DNA of 64,000 bases from Burkholderia pyrrocinia (GCF_018417535.1 NZ_CP070977.1:2542001-2606000), one strand, 5' to 3'. Positions 32,899 through 43,501 are shown, numbered from the stretch's first letter. Numbers and translations are program-made. Notes: generated from the letters alone by a model not told the origin.

Positions 32899-33273
32899 TC
32901 AATGCAGCGTGCGCGGCATGTGCAATGCAAACTCCTCGACCGGCGCCTCGAAACGCTCGCCGTCCTCCGCCACGCAGAAGTACGCGCCACGCATCGTACC
33001 GACCGGCGTCGCGATCACGGCCCAGCTCGTGTATTCGAACTGCTCGCCCGGCTGCAGCAGCGGCTGGTGCCCGACGACGCCGAGCCCCTTCACTTCCTGC
33101 ACGTGGCTCTCGCTGTCCGTGATGATCCAGTGACGCGCGATCAGCTGCGCCGCGACCTGTCCCGTGTTGCGGATCGTCAGCGTGTACGCGAATGCGTATT
33201 GACGGCGATCGGGGTCGGATTGTTCCGGCAAGTAGCTGGTTTTCACCGAAACGGTGAACTGATACTGACTCAT
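32899..33273 (-). CDS. apaG: ApaG domain protein
   Basis: ApaG (Co2+/Mg2+ efflux-associated, DUF525) has a fibronectin-III-like fold; its exact biochemical role is unsettled. The 124-residue protein begins MSQYQFTVSVKTSYLPEQSD and carries the family core YTLTIRNTG, ARHWIITD, VVGHQPLLQPGEQFEYTSW and GTMRGAYFC. Length matches the family. The start at 33273 gives the conserved N-terminus; a longer open frame upstream overlaps rpe antisense and is not real. Confidence 0.93.
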   Translation of the reverse strand: MSQYQFTVSVKTSYLPEQSDPDRRQYAFAYTLTIRNTGQVAAQLIARHWIITDSESHVQEVKGLGVVGHQPLLQPGEQFEYTSWAVIATPVGTMRGAYFCVAEDGERFEAPVEEFALHMPRTLH

Positions 33274-33455
33274 GATGTTTCCACTGGAGGGTGACTGTCC
33301 GTGCCGGCGTGGGCAACGGGGCCGCGGACGCGCCGCTTTGGTTCGGCATTCTGCTTGATGCGGAATCGGGCCGCAACCGCACGCCCCGCCGCCGCGCGCC
33401 GGCCGCCGGGCGGTAGAATGTCGGTTTTGCGCCGCAACGTCCCCGCTCCCCTGCC

Positions 33456-34142
33456 ATGACCCAATTTCGCATCGCTCCCAGCATCCTGTCGGCCGATTTC
33501 GCACGGCTCGGCGAAGAAGTCCGCAACGTGGTCGCCGCCGGCGCCGACTGGATCCACTTCGACGTGATGGACAACCATTATGTGCCGAACCTGACGATCG
33601 GCCCGCTCGTGTGCGAAGCGATCCGCCCGCACGTGCAGGTGCCGATCGACGTGCACCTGATGGTGCGCCCGGTTGACCGGATCGTGCCCGATTTCGCGAA
33701 AGCCGGTGCGAACCTGATCAGCTTCCACCCGGAAGGCTCCGATCACATCGACCGCACGCTGTCGCTGATCCGCGACCACGGCTGCAAGGCCGGCCTCGTA
33801 TTCAACCCGGCCACGCCGCTGAACTACCTCGATCACGTGATGGACCGCCTCGACTTCGTGCTGCTGATGTCGGTCAACCCCGGCTTCGGCGGCCAGTCGT
33901 TCATTCCGGAAACGCTGAACAAGCTGCGCGAAGCACGCGCGCGCATCGACGCATACACCGAGCGCACGGGCCGCGAGATCCTGCTCGAGGTCGACGGCGG
34001 CGTGAAGACCGACAACATCGCGGAAATCGCGGCGGCCGGCGCCGACACCTTCGTCGCGGGTTCGGCGATCTTCGGCAAGCCCGACTACCGCAAGGTGATC
34101 GACGAGATGCGCGCCGCGCTCGCCACCGTCGAGCGGAGCTGA
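33456..34142 (+). CDS. rpe: Ribulose-phosphate 3-epimerase Rpe
   Basis: Interconverts ribulose-5-phosphate and xylulose-5-phosphate in the pentose phosphate and Calvin pathways. The 228-residue TIM-barrel protein has the metal/catalytic motifs [49 protein letters not shown] and [11 protein letters not shown], all intact. A -10-like TAGAAT occurs at 33414-33419 without a clear -35. Followed after 4 bases by gph; this pair commonly precedes trpE in proteobacteria. Confidence 0.97.
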   Translation: MTQFRIAPSILSADFARLGEEVRNVVAAGADWIHFDVMDNHYVPNLTIGPLVCEAIRPHVQVPIDVHLMVRPVDRIVPDFAKAGANLISFHPEGSDHIDRTLSLIRDHGCKAGLVFNPATPLNYLDHVMDRLDFVLLMSVNPGFGGQSFIPETLNKLREARARIDAYTERTGREILLEVDGGVKTDNIAEIAAAGADTFVAGSAIFGKPDYRKVIDEMRAALATVERS

Positions 34143-34146
34143 CGCC

Positions 34147-34911
34147 GTGGCCGAATCGTCGCTCGCCGGCCGTGCGCCGGCCGGGGCCGCAACGGACGCC
34201 GCCCCGATCCGCTTCGCCGCACCGCGCATCGACGCGGCGCTGATCGATCTCGACGGCACGATGGTCGACACGGCCGACGATTTCACGGCCGGCCTGAACG
34301 GGATGCTCGCGCAGCTCGATGCGCCGGCCACGTCGCGCGACGAAGTGATCGGCTACGTCGGCAAGGGCTCCGAACACCTGATCCACAGCGTACTGAAGCC
34401 GCGCTTCACGGCCGACGACGCACACGCGCGTTTCGACGACGCACTGGCGATCTACCAGACCGAATACGCGAAGATCAACGGCCGCCATACGCGCCTTTAT
34501 CCGGACGTGGCTGCCGGTCTCGACGCGCTGCGCGCGGCCGGCATCCGGCTCGCGTGCGTGACGAACAAGCCGCACCGCTTCGCGGTCGAGCTGCTCGAGC
34601 AATACGGGCTGGCCGATTGCTTCGGCATCGTGCTCGGCGGCGACAGTGTCGCGCGCAAGAAGCCCGATCCGCTGCCGATGCTGACGGCCTGCGACGCGCT
34701 CGGCGTCGCACCGGATGCGGCGGTCGCAATCGGCGACTCGGAAAACGATGCGCTGGCGGGCCGCGCGGCCGGGATGGCGACGCTGACGGTGCCGTACGGC
34801 TACAACCACGGCAAAGCTATACAAACGATAAATTCGGATGGTATAGTCGATTCGTTGCTGGTCGCAGCCCGCGCGATCACCGCGCACAACGCCGGCCGGC
34901 CAACCCTCTGA
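34147..34911 (+). CDS. gph: Phosphoglycolate phosphatase Gph
   Basis: HAD-superfamily phosphatase removing 2-phosphoglycolate, a by-product of DNA repair or Rubisco oxygenation. The 254-residue protein uses a GTG start at 34147, just after rpe. HAD motifs: LIDLDGTMVDTADDF (nucleophile and acid/base Asp), VTNKPH (motif II), KKPDP (motif III Lys) and IGDSENDALAGRAAG (motif IV). The last 70 bases are unusually AT-rich because they contain a candidate trp promoter. Confidence 0.93.
   Translation: MAESSLAGRAPAGAATDAAPIRFAAPRIDAALIDLDGTMVDTADDFTAGLNGMLAQLDAPATSRDEVIGYVGKGSEHLIHSVLKPRFTADDAHARFDDALAIYQTEYAKINGRHTRLYPDVAAGLDALRAAGIRLACVTNKPHRFAVELLEQYGLADCFGIVLGGDSVARKKPDPLPMLTACDALGVAPDAAVAIGDSENDALAGRAAGMATLTVPYGYNHGKAIQTINSDGIVDSLLVAARAITAHNAGRPTL
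34818..34847 (+). promoter_or_regulatory. Candidate trp operon promoter inside gph
   Basis: TATACA (34818-34823), 18-base spacer, TATAGT (34842-34847), in a locally AT-rich patch of the gph coding sequence. It would start transcription about 75 bases before the leader peptide. Based only on the hexamers and position. Confidence 0.45.
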
Positions 34912-34928
34912 TTATTTCTTCCATCCGC

Positions 34929-35003
34929 ATGTTTCTGAATAAAAAACGGAGTCTGAGCAGCATCGACCGGGGAGCCTGGCCCTGGCGTCGCTGGTCGCGC
35001 TAA
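34929..35003 (+). CDS. trpL: trp operon leader peptide
   Basis: A 24-residue ORF between gph and trpE whose C-terminal half reads RGAWPWRRWSR and stop, with three tryptophan codons in six positions (residues 17, 19 and 22). It is followed 16 bases later by a terminator hairpin with a T-run. This is the classic layout of ribosome-mediated trp attenuation: scarce Trp-tRNA stalls the ribosome at the Trp codons and prevents the terminator from forming. No strong Shine-Dalgarno precedes the ATG, so the start codon is uncertain. Too short for standard gene callers. Confidence 0.8.
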   Translation: MFLNKKRSLSSIDRGAWPWRRWSR

Positions 35004-35019
35004 CCTCTTCGATGAGGTA

Positions 35020-35050
35020 CGCTGAAGCACGTCTTCAGCGCCGTTTTTTA
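35020..35050 (+). terminator. trp attenuator terminator
   Basis: 8-bp stem CGCTGAAG / CTTCAGCG with a CACGT loop, then CCG and a run of Ts. A weaker upstream stem ACCTC / GAGGT (35003-35018) could compete with it. Located between the leader peptide and trpE. The 35051-35269 interval before trpE shows no other signal. Confidence 0.82.
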
Positions 35051-35269
35051 TCTCGCTGCGCATCCGCGCGCCGATCGTCGCTCCACCTCGAGTTCCACCG
35101 CGTCCGAACGCTTGCGTTCAGGATCGGCCGCAGGCTCGCGACGTTCACGCCCGGAGTGCCGACCGGCAACAGGCACTTCTCGATCGACCGCCCTTTCGCC
35201 GACGGCAACCCGCGCAGCGTCAAGTGATCCCCGGCGCACGCCGCCGCTCGTCCCGAACAGGACCGGAAC

Positions 35270-36763
35270 ATGACCGAACTCGAATTCCAATCGCTCGCGA
35301 ACGAAGGCTACAACCGTATCCCGCTGATCGCGGAAGCCCTCGCCGATCTCGAAACGCCGCTGTCCCTCTACCTGAAGCTGGCCCAGCCCGAACGCGCGGG
35401 CGCCAATTCGTTCCTGCTCGAATCGGTGGTCGGCGGAGAACGCTTCGGCCGCTACTCGTTCATCGGCCTGCCCGCCCGCACGCTCGTGCGCACCCGCAAC
35501 GGCGTGTCGGAAGTCGTGCGCGACGGCCAGGTCGTCGAGACGCATGACGGCGACCCGTTCCAGTTCATCGAATCGTTCCAGGCGCGCTTCAAGGTGGCAC
35601 AGCGTCCGGGCCTGCCGCGCTTCTGCGGCGGTCTCGCCGGCTACTTCGGCTACGACGCGGTGCGCTATATCGAGAAGAAGCTCGCGAACACCGCGCCGCG
35701 CGACGATCTCGGCCTGCCCGACATCCAGTTGCTGCTGACCGAGGAAGTCGCGGTGATCGACAACCTCGCCGGCAAGCTGTACCTGATCATCTACGCGGAC
35801 CCCGGCCAGCCGGAAGCCTACGCGAAGGCGAAACAGCGCCTGCGCGAACTGAAGCAGCGCCTGCGCACGACCGTGCAGCCGCCCGTCACGTCGGCGAGCG
35901 TGCGCACCGAGACGTTCCGCGAGTTCAAGAAGGAAGACTATCTGGCCGCCGTGCGCCAGGCGAAGGAATACATCGCGGCCGGCGAACTGATGCAGATCCA
36001 GGTCGGCCAGCGGCTGACGAAGCCGTACCGCGACAACCCGCTGTCGCTGTATCGCGCGCTGCGTTCGCTGAATCCGTCGCCGTACATGTATTACTACAAC
36101 TTCGGCGATTTCCACGTGGTCGGCGCATCGCCGGAAATCCTCGTGCGCCAGGAAAAGCGCGGCGACGACCAGATCGTCACGATTCGCCCGCTCGCCGGCA
36201 CGCGCCCGCGCGGCAACACGCCCGAGCGCGACGCGGAACTCGCGACCGAACTGCTCAACGATCCGAAGGAGATCGCCGAGCACGTGATGCTGATCGACCT
36301 CGCGCGCAACGACGTCGGCCGCATCGCCGAAATCGGCTCGGTGCAGGTGACCGACAAGATGGTCATCGAGAAGTACTCGCACGTGCAGCACATCGTCAGC
36401 TCGGTCGAAGGCAAGCTGAAGCCCGGCATGACGAACTACGACGTGCTGCGCGCGACGTTCCCGGCCGGCACGCTGTCCGGCGCGCCGAAGGTGCGCGCGA
36501 TGGAACTGATCGACGAGCTCGAGCCGATCAAGCGCGGGCTGTACGGCGGTGCGGTGGGCTACCTGTCGTTCTCGGGCGAGATGGATCTCGCGATCGCGAT
36601 CCGCACGGGCCTGATCCACAACGGCAACCTGTATGTGCAAGCGGCGGCCGGCGTCGTCGCGGATTCGGTGCCCGAATCCGAATGGCAAGAGACCGAAAAC
36701 AAGGCGCGCGCGGTGCTGCGTGCGGCCGAACAGGTCCAGGACGGCCTCGATAGCGACTTCTGA
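35270..36763 (+). CDS. trpE: Anthranilate synthase component I TrpE
   Basis: Makes anthranilate from chorismate with ammonia delivered by TrpG; feedback-inhibited by tryptophan. The 497-residue protein has the N-terminal regulatory motif [18 protein letters not shown] (inhibitor-binding LLES) and the chorismate-binding domain motifs [36 protein letters not shown] and [19 protein letters not shown]. Follows a leader peptide and attenuator; 13 bases before trpG. Confidence 0.97.
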   Translation: MTELEFQSLANEGYNRIPLIAEALADLETPLSLYLKLAQPERAGANSFLLESVVGGERFGRYSFIGLPARTLVRTRNGVSEVVRDGQVVETHDGDPFQFIESFQARFKVAQRPGLPRFCGGLAGYFGYDAVRYIEKKLANTAPRDDLGLPDIQLLLTEEVAVIDNLAGKLYLIIYADPGQPEAYAKAKQRLRELKQRLRTTVQPPVTSASVRTETFREFKKEDYLAAVRQAKEYIAAGELMQIQVGQRLTKPYRDNPLSLYRALRSLNPSPYMYYYNFGDFHVVGASPEILVRQEKRGDDQIVTIRPLAGTRPRGNTPERDAELATELLNDPKEIAEHVMLIDLARNDVGRIAEIGSVQVTDKMVIEKYSHVQHIVSSVEGKLKPGMTNYDVLRATFPAGTLSGAPKVRAMELIDELEPIKRGLYGGAVGYLSFSGEMDLAIAIRTGLIHNGNLYVQAAAGVVADSVPESEWQETENKARAVLRAAEQVQDGLDSDF

Positions 36764-36776
36764 CCGGAGACTGACC

Positions 36777-37367
<591 letters not shown>

Positions 37368-37380
37368 CGGGAGCCTCACG

Positions 37381-38412
37381 ATGACGATTACTCCGCAGGA
37401 AGCGCTGCAGCGCACGATCGAACACCGCGAGATCTTCCACGACGAGATGCTGCACCTGATGCGGCTCATCATGCGCGGCGACATGTCGCCCGTGATGGCC
37501 GCCGCGATCATCACCGGGTTGCGCGTGAAGAAGGAGACAATCGGCGAGATCGCCGCGGCCGCAACCGTGATGCGCGAATTCGCGAACCACGTCGAGGTGC
37601 AGGACAACTCGAACTTCGTCGACATCGTCGGCACGGGCGGCGACGGCTCGCACACGTTCAATATCTCGACCGCGTCGATGTTCGTCACGGCGGCCGCCGG
37701 CGCGAAGGTCGCGAAGCACGGCAACCGCGGCGTGTCGAGCAAGTCCGGCAGCGCCGACGTGCTCGAGGCGCTCGGCGTGAACATCGACCTGCAGTCGGAC
37801 CAGGTTGCCGCGTCGATCGCCGAAACCGGCATGGGCTTCATGTTCGCGCCGAACCATCACCCGGCGATGAAGAACATCGCGGCCGTGCGCCGCGAGCTCG
37901 GCGTGCGCACGATCTTCAACATCCTCGGCCCGCTGACCAATCCTGCCGGCGCGCCGAACCAGTTGATGGGCGTGTTCCATCCCGACCTCGTCGGCATCCA
38001 GGTGCGCGTGATGCAGCGCCTCGGCGCGCAGCACGTGCTCGTCGTGTACGGCAAGGACGGAATGGACGAGGTATCGCTCGGCGCCGCGACGCTCGTCGGC
38101 GAATTGCGCGACGGCAAGGTGCACGAATACGAGATCCATCCGGAGGACTTCGGCCTGCAGATGGTGTCGAACCGCACGCTGAAGGTGGAAAATGCCGACG
38201 AATCGCGCACGATGCTGCTCGGCGCGCTGGACAACCAGCCGGGCGTCGCGCGCGAGATCGTCACGCTGAACGCGGGCACCGCGCTCTATGCGGCGAACGT
38301 CGCCGAATCGATCGCGGACGGCATCCAGCTCGCCCGCGAAGCGATCGCGAGCGGCAAGGCACGCGCGAAAGTCGACGAACTCGTGCGCTTCACGCAGCAG
38401 TTCAAGCGCTGA
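37381..38412 (+). CDS. trpD: Anthranilate phosphoribosyltransferase TrpD
   Basis: Transfers phosphoribose from PRPP to anthranilate. The 343-residue protein has the PRPP-binding [17 protein letters not shown], the [21 protein letters not shown] loop and the Mg-binding region GMDEVSLG. The start at 37381 lies 13 bases after trpG; upstream in-frame codons overlap trpG. trpF, trpB and trpA are not in this window, consistent with the split trp genes of betaproteobacteria. Confidence 0.97.
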   Translation: MTITPQEALQRTIEHREIFHDEMLHLMRLIMRGDMSPVMAAAIITGLRVKKETIGEIAAAATVMREFANHVEVQDNSNFVDIVGTGGDGSHTFNISTASMFVTAAAGAKVAKHGNRGVSSKSGSADVLEALGVNIDLQSDQVAASIAETGMGFMFAPNHHPAMKNIAAVRRELGVRTIFNILGPLTNPAGAPNQLMGVFHPDLVGIQVRVMQRLGAQHVLVVYGKDGMDEVSLGAATLVGELRDGKVHEYEIHPEDFGLQMVSNRTLKVENADESRTMLLGALDNQPGVAREIVTLNAGTALYAANVAESIADGIQLAREAIASGKARAKVDELVRFTQQFKR

Positions 38413-38441
38413 CTCCCCTTACGAATCAAGCAGGAATCCAC

Positions 38442-39227
38442 ATGAGCGACATTCTCGACCGAATCATCGCCGTCAAGCGCGAAGAAGTCGCGGCGGCCAT
38501 GCGCAGCACGCCGCTCGAGGCACTGAAGCTGGACGCATCCGCGCGCGACCTGCGCGACTTCGTCGGCGCGCTGCGTGCGAAGCACGCGGCCGGCGACGCC
38601 GCGGTGATCGCCGAAATCAAGAAGGCAAGCCCGTCGAAGGGCGTGCTGCGCGAGCATTTCGTGCCGGCCGACATCGCACGCTCGTATGCGGCGCACGGCG
38701 CCGCGTGCCTGTCGGTGCTGACCGACGAACAGTTTTTCCAGGGCAGCGTCCGCTACCTCGAAGAAGCGCGCGCGGCCTGCACGCTGCCGGTGCTGCGCAA
38801 GGACTTCATCGTCGACGCGTACCAGATCCTCGAAGCACGCGCGATGGGCGCCGACGCGATCCTGCTGATCGCCGCCGCGCTCGACACGCCGCTGATGCAG
38901 GACCTCGAAGCGTATGCGCACTCGCTCGGCCTCGCCGTGCTGGTCGAAGTGCACGACCGCAACGAAATGGAACAGGCATTGACGCTCAAGACGCCGCTGC
39001 TCGGCATCAACAACCGCAACCTGCGCACGTTCGAGACGTCGATCCAGACCACGCTCGACATGCTCGACATGATTCCGCAGGACCGGATCGTCGTGACCGA
39101 ATCGGGCGTCCTGTCGCGCATCGACGTCGACACGATGCGCGCGGCGAACGTGAACACGTTCCTCGTCGGCGAAGCGTTCATGCGCGCCGAGCAGCCGGGC
39201 GAGGAACTCGCGCGGATGTTCTTCTGA
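38442..39227 (+). CDS. trpC: Indole-3-glycerol phosphate synthase TrpC
   Basis: Cyclises CdRP to indole-3-glycerol phosphate. The 261-residue TIM barrel has the substrate motifs [50 protein letters not shown] and VTESGV. Not fused to TrpF. Its stop codon overlaps the ATG of the next gene by one base (TGATG). Confidence 0.97.
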   Translation: MSDILDRIIAVKREEVAAAMRSTPLEALKLDASARDLRDFVGALRAKHAAGDAAVIAEIKKASPSKGVLREHFVPADIARSYAAHGAACLSVLTDEQFFQGSVRYLEEARAACTLPVLRKDFIVDAYQILEARAMGADAILLIAAALDTPLMQDLEAYAHSLGLAVLVEVHDRNEMEQALTLKTPLLGINNRNLRTFETSIQTTLDMLDMIPQDRIVVTESGVLSRIDVDTMRAANVNTFLVGEAFMRAEQPGEELARMFF

Positions 39228-39853
39228 TGGCGATCGAAAAGGAAATCAAGCTCGCGCTGCCGGCCGGTCAGGCCGAGGCCGCGCGGCGCTTCTTCGAGAC
39301 GCTGACCGGCGAACCCGGTCACGACATCACGCTCGCGAACGTCTATTACGACACGCCCGATCTCGCGCTGGCGCGCTCGAAGAGCGCGGTGCGCGTGCGC
39401 CGCACGCCGCACGGCTGGTTGCAGACCTTCAAGACGGTCGGCAGCGCGGAAGGCGGCCTGCATCGCCGCCACGAATGGGAACTGCCCGTCGCCGGCGACG
39501 CGCTCGAGATCGATGCGCTCGTCGCGGCCTGCGACGTGCCGGAAGCCGCCGCCGCGCTGAATAGTGCGGCCGGCGCGCTGTCCGCGCTGTTCCGCACGGA
39601 TTTTTCGCGTACGCTGTGGCGCATCGCAATCGGCGGCGCAACCGTCGAAGCCGCGGTGGACCTCGGCGAAATCGTCGTCCAGGCGGAACACGAAACGCGC
39701 CGCGAACCGATCAGCGAAATCGAACTCGAACTGATCGACGGCCCGGAAGCGTCGCTCGCGACGCTCGCCGCCGAACTGCAGCAGGCGCTGCCGGGCCTCG
39801 CTCCCGAAAACATCAGCAAGGCGCAACGCGGCTACCGGCTGCGCGCGCAATAA
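39227..39853 (+). CDS. CYTH-domain protein, probable inorganic triphosphatase
   Basis: CYTH domains form a beta-barrel tunnel that hydrolyses or cyclises triphosphates; bacterial members are often inorganic triphosphatases (YgiF-like). The 208-residue protein begins with the signature ExExK ([12 protein letters not shown]) and keeps the basic and acidic tunnel residues (VRVRRTPHGWLQTFKTVG, EWELPV, EAAVDLGE, EIELELIDG). The CHAD domain found in YgiF is absent. Starts inside the trpC stop (TGATG), so translation is coupled to trpC; a link to tryptophan synthesis is not known. Confidence 0.88.
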   Translation: MAIEKEIKLALPAGQAEAARRFFETLTGEPGHDITLANVYYDTPDLALARSKSAVRVRRTPHGWLQTFKTVGSAEGGLHRRHEWELPVAGDALEIDALVAACDVPEAAAALNSAAGALSALFRTDFSRTLWRIAIGGATVEAAVDLGEIVVQAEHETRREPISEIELELIDGPEASLATLAAELQQALPGLAPENISKAQRGYRLRAQ

Positions 39854-39866
39854 ACACGCATCACGC

Positions 39867-40772
39867 ATGGCAACCCGCAAGACTTCCCGCGCGCCGCAAC
39901 AGGCGTCGCTGTTCGATGATCCCGTGCCGGAAACGGCACCGGCCGATCTTCCGTCCCCGGCTTCCGCGTCGTCCACCGCCGGACGCAAGCCCGCCAGGAA
40001 AGCCGCTGCGCCGGCCCCGGCCTCCACGGCACCGCAGTCCGTTGCCGCCGACGTCCCGCACCTCGCCGCGCAATTCGACGCGCTGCCGGCCATCTGGCGA
40101 GATGTACTGAAACCCTTTACCGACAGCGACGCGTACGCGCCGCTGTGCCGCTTCGTCGACGACGAGCGTGCGGCCGGCAAGACGGTCTACCCGACCGACG
40201 TGTTCCGCGCGCTGCGCCTCACGAGCCCGGACGACGTGAAGGTCGTGATCCTCGGCCAGGACCCGTACCACGGCGACGATCGCGGCACGCCGCAGGCGCA
40301 CGGCCTCGCGTTCTCGGTGCCGCCTGCCGTCCGCACGCCGCCGTCGCTGCGCAACATCTTCAAGGAAATCGCCGCGAACTTCGGTCACGACACGCCGCGC
40401 CACGGCTGTCTCGACACGTGGGCGCGCCAGGGCGTGCTACTGCTCAACACCGTGCTGACGGTCGAGCGCGGCGCGGCCGCGAGCCACGCGAAGCGCGGCT
40501 GGGAGCAATGCACGGACACGCTGATCCGCGAACTCGCCGGCCGCCATCGCGGGCTCGTCTTCATGCTGTGGGGCGCGCACGCGCAGGCGAAGCGCGCACT
40601 GTTCGACGCGAGCGCGCACTGCGTGCTCGAGGCGCCGCATCCGTCGCCGCTGTCGGCGCACCGCGGCTTCCTCGGCTGCCGCCATTTCACGCTCGCGAAC
40701 GACTATCTGGTCGAAGCTGGCCGCGAACCGATCGACTGGCGCCTGCCGGAAGTGGCCGAAACGCTCGCGTAA
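39867..40772 (+). CDS. ung: Uracil-DNA glycosylase Ung with N-terminal clamp-binding-like tail
   Basis: Family 1 uracil-DNA glycosylase that removes uracil in base excision repair. The 301-residue protein has the water-activating motif ILGQDPYHG (Asp132) and the DNA-intercalation loop HPSPLSAHRGFLGCRHF. It carries an extra N-terminal tail of about 60 residues, Ala/Pro-rich and probably disordered, absent from E. coli Ung. The tail contains QASLF at residues 12-16, matching the bacterial beta-clamp-binding pentapeptide consensus. 13 bases after the CYTH gene; followed by a strong terminator. Confidence 0.95.
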   Translation: MATRKTSRAPQQASLFDDPVPETAPADLPSPASASSTAGRKPARKAAAPAPASTAPQSVAADVPHLAAQFDALPAIWRDVLKPFTDSDAYAPLCRFVDDERAAGKTVYPTDVFRALRLTSPDDVKVVILGQDPYHGDDRGTPQAHGLAFSVPPAVRTPPSLRNIFKEIAANFGHDTPRHGCLDTWARQGVLLLNTVLTVERGAAASHAKRGWEQCTDTLIRELAGRHRGLVFMLWGAHAQAKRALFDASAHCVLEAPHPSPLSAHRGFLGCRHFTLANDYLVEAGREPIDWRLPEVAETLA

Positions 40773-40808
40773 CGGCCGCGCCGGTTCTGTCGCCGGCCTG
40801 AATGCAAA

Positions 40809-40845
40809 AACGCCGCGCCCCTTCGGGGACGCGGCGTTTTTTGTT
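40809..40845. terminator. Bidirectional terminator between ung and azoR
   Basis: Stem AACGCCGCG-C-CCC / GGG-A-CGCGGCGTT around a TTCG loop, with As before and Ts after, between two convergent genes. Confidence 0.9.
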
Positions 40846-40881
40846 GGACGATGCGGCGGGTGCGTCGCACCCGCATCGACC

Positions 40882-41478
40882 TTACGCGGCGGCGATCGCT
40901 TCGCGTGCGCTGGCGAGCGCGGCGCTCTGCGCATCCGGGCCAAGGTTCAGGCCTTCCGCGAAGATGAAGCTCACGTCGGTCATGCCGACGAAGCCGAGGA
41001 ACGTGCGCAGGTACGGCGTCTGGCTGTCGTTCGGCGTACCGGCGTACTTGCCGCCGCGGGCCGTCACCACGTGGACCTTCTTGCCCTTGATCAGGCCTTC
41101 CGGACCATTCTCGGTGTAGCGGAACGTGACGCCTGCACGTGCGATCCAGTCGAAATACGTCTTCAGTTGCGACGAGATGCCGAAGTTGTACATCGGCGCG
41201 CCGATCACGATGATGTCGGCGGCTTGCAGTTCGGCGATCAGCGCATCGCTCTTCGCGACGATCGCATTCTGCTCCGCGCTGCGCTGGTCGGCCGGCGTGA
41301 AGAACGCGCCGAGCACCGATTCGTCGAGGTGCGGCAGCGCATCGGCCAGCAGGTCGCGAACCACGACCTTCGCGCCGGGGTTCGATTGTTGCAGCTTTGC
41401 CGTCAGTTCGTTGGCCAGCAGCGTGGATTGCGCGCCTTGCGAACGCGCCGCGGAATTGATTTGCAGAATGGTCGTCAT
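40882..41478 (-). CDS. azoR: FMN-dependent NADH-azoreductase
   Basis: Flavodoxin-fold quinone/azo reductase that uses NADH and FMN. The 198-residue protein has the N-terminal phosphate-binding segment [16 protein letters not shown], the FMN motif [23 protein letters not shown] and TARGGKY. Length is typical. Monocistronic on the minus strand; physiological role is probably quinone or electrophile detoxification. Confidence 0.93.
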   Translation of the reverse strand: MTTILQINSAARSQGAQSTLLANELTAKLQQSNPGAKVVVRDLLADALPHLDESVLGAFFTPADQRSAEQNAIVAKSDALIAELQAADIIVIGAPMYNFGISSQLKTYFDWIARAGVTFRYTENGPEGLIKGKKVHVVTARGGKYAGTPNDSQTPYLRTFLGFVGMTDVSFIFAEGLNLGPDAQSAALASAREAIAAA

Positions 41479-41625
41479 GTCAGGCTCCGGTTGGGTTGCG
41501 CTTCGGTAGCGCGAGTGACGCCATTGTGCGTGGCCGCATGAGCGCGAAAAAGCGGGTTCAGGGCGACGGATTGTTGCAGCAGCAGAACAATTACGACTCG
41601 TGCCCCGATTCCCGCTACCGTGCGC

Positions 41626-43425
41626 TCAGCCCTTCAGCCAGGCTTCGCGGGCCTTCGATACCGCGGCCGGCTTCGCTGCCGCCGTCAGCCGGTAGCGCGT
41701 GACTTCCGGGCCATCGAGCTTCAGTTTCGCGGTGCGCAGCTCGTCGCGGCGGAATGCGTGAACCTCGACCTTGTCGCCCGGCCGGTAGCGTGCGAGCAGC
41801 GTGTCGAGGTTGGTGCCCGTGACGCGCAGCCCGTCGACCGCGATCAGCGTGTCGCCGGCCGACAGCCCCGCGCGATGCGCGGCGCCGCCTTCATAGACAG
41901 CCGCGAACGTGCAGTCCGCACCGCCGCGCAGGCGCGCGCCGATCGTCGGCTTCGCGGCCGCGCCGTTCGCGACATCGGGCGCGAGCGTCACGCCGAATGG
42001 CGCGAGCAGCTCGCCGAGCGGCAGGTCGCGCGTGCCGTGCACGGCGTCGGAGAACAGGCGGCCAAGCGCGACGCCCGTCGCTTCTTCGATCAGCGTCTCG
42101 ACTTCGTCTTCCTCGACGCCCGCCTGCTTGCCGCGATAGAAATCGCGACCGTAGCGTTGCCACAGCAGGCGCATCACGTCGTCGAGCGACTTCCGGTTGC
42201 GCGTCTGCGCGCGGATCGCGAGATCGAACGCGAGCGCGACGAGCGAACCCTTCGTGTAGTAGCTGACGATCGCGTTGGTCGCGTTCTCGTCCTGGCGGTA
42301 GTACTTGATCCACGCGTCGAACGAGCTTTCCGCGACGCTCTGCTTGAGCCGACCCGTGCCGCGCAGCACGCCGCCGACCGTGCGGCCGAGCGCCGCGAAA
42401 TATTCGTCCTGCGACATCAGCCCGCAGCGCACCAGCATCAGGTCATCGTAATACGACGTGAAGCCTTCGAACAGCCACAACAGCGACGTGTAGTTCTCGC
42501 GCGTCAGGTCGTACGGCACGAACGCCGCCGGCTTGATGCGCTTCACGTTCCACGTGTGGAAGTACTCGTGGCTGCAAAGGCCGAGATACGTGCGATAGCC
42601 TTCCGTCGTCTCGGGCCGCCCTTTCACCGGCAGGTCGGTGCGGTTGCAGATCAGCGCGGTCGATGCGCGATGCTCGAGGCCGCCGTAGCCGTCGCTGACT
42701 GCGAGCGTCATGAACACATAGCGGTCCATCGGCGCCTTCTTCGATTTCGGCTCGAACAGCGCGATCTGCGCTTCGCACACGCGCTTCAGGTCGGTTCGCA
42801 ACCGCTCCAGGTCGAGCTGCGTCACGCGCCCCGCGATCACGATGTCGTGCGGCACGCCGTGCGCGTCGAACGTCGCGAGCGCGAAGTCGCCGATCGTCAC
42901 CGGATGGTCGGAAAGCTCGTCGTAGTTCGACGCGCGATACGCACCGAAGCCGTAGCGCTTCGTGCCGCGTGCCTCGGGCAGCGCGGTGCCGACGCGCCAC
43001 GCGCGGAATGCCGCGCCGGCCGGCTTCGCGATGTCGACTTCGCACGGCGCGTCCTCGCGGCCGGCGACGCTCAGGAACACAGCCGTCGCGTTGAAGAAGC
43101 CACCCGATTCGTCGAGATACGCGGAGCGCACCGACAGGTCCCACGCATACACGTCGTAGCGCAGCGTCAGCGCGCCGGTCACGGGCGCGGCCTGCCACGT
43201 GTGCTTGTCGGTCTTCGCGATCCGCACCTTGCGGCCCGCGTCGTTGAACGCGCCGAGCGTCACGATGTTGCGCGCGAACTCGCGTACGAGGTAGCTGCCC
43301 GGAATCCACACCGGCAGCGAGAAGCGCTGGCCTTCGGGATCGGGATCGGCGACCGTCACCGACACTTCGAACAGGTGCGCGGCAAGATCTTTCGGGACAA
43401 TCGAATAGCGGATCGGCTGGGTCAT
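41626..43425 (-). CDS. M61-family glycyl aminopeptidase with PDZ domain
   Basis: Zinc metallopeptidase of the M61 family (glycyl aminopeptidase type). The 599-residue protein has an N-terminal beta domain (about residues 1-180), a catalytic domain with the gluzincin motif H286-E-Y-F-H290 (CSHEYFHTWNVKRIKP), the downstream Glu-containing LLWLFEGFTSYYDDL, and a C-terminal PDZ domain (GGAAHRAGLSAGDTLIAVDGLRV). No signal peptide is visible at the N-terminus, so it may be cytoplasmic. Followed on the same strand after dsbC by 106 bases. Confidence 0.9.
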   Translation of the reverse strand: MTQPIRYSIVPKDLAAHLFEVSVTVADPDPEGQRFSLPVWIPGSYLVREFARNIVTLGAFNDAGRKVRIAKTDKHTWQAAPVTGALTLRYDVYAWDLSVRSAYLDESGGFFNATAVFLSVAGREDAPCEVDIAKPAGAAFRAWRVGTALPEARGTKRYGFGAYRASNYDELSDHPVTIGDFALATFDAHGVPHDIVIAGRVTQLDLERLRTDLKRVCEAQIALFEPKSKKAPMDRYVFMTLAVSDGYGGLEHRASTALICNRTDLPVKGRPETTEGYRTYLGLCSHEYFHTWNVKRIKPAAFVPYDLTRENYTSLLWLFEGFTSYYDDLMLVRCGLMSQDEYFAALGRTVGGVLRGTGRLKQSVAESSFDAWIKYYRQDENATNAIVSYYTKGSLVALAFDLAIRAQTRNRKSLDDVMRLLWQRYGRDFYRGKQAGVEEDEVETLIEEATGVALGRLFSDAVHGTRDLPLGELLAPFGVTLAPDVANGAAAKPTIGARLRGGADCTFAAVYEGGAAHRAGLSAGDTLIAVDGLRVTGTNLDTLLARYRPGDKVEVHAFRRDELRTAKLKLDGPEVTRYRLTAAAKPAAVSKAREAWLKG

Positions 43426-43501
43426 CGTGGCAATCGGTCGGTCGAATACGGCGGCGAAAACGAAGAGAGGCGCCGGCAGATCATGCGGGCGCCCCTCGCT
43501 G

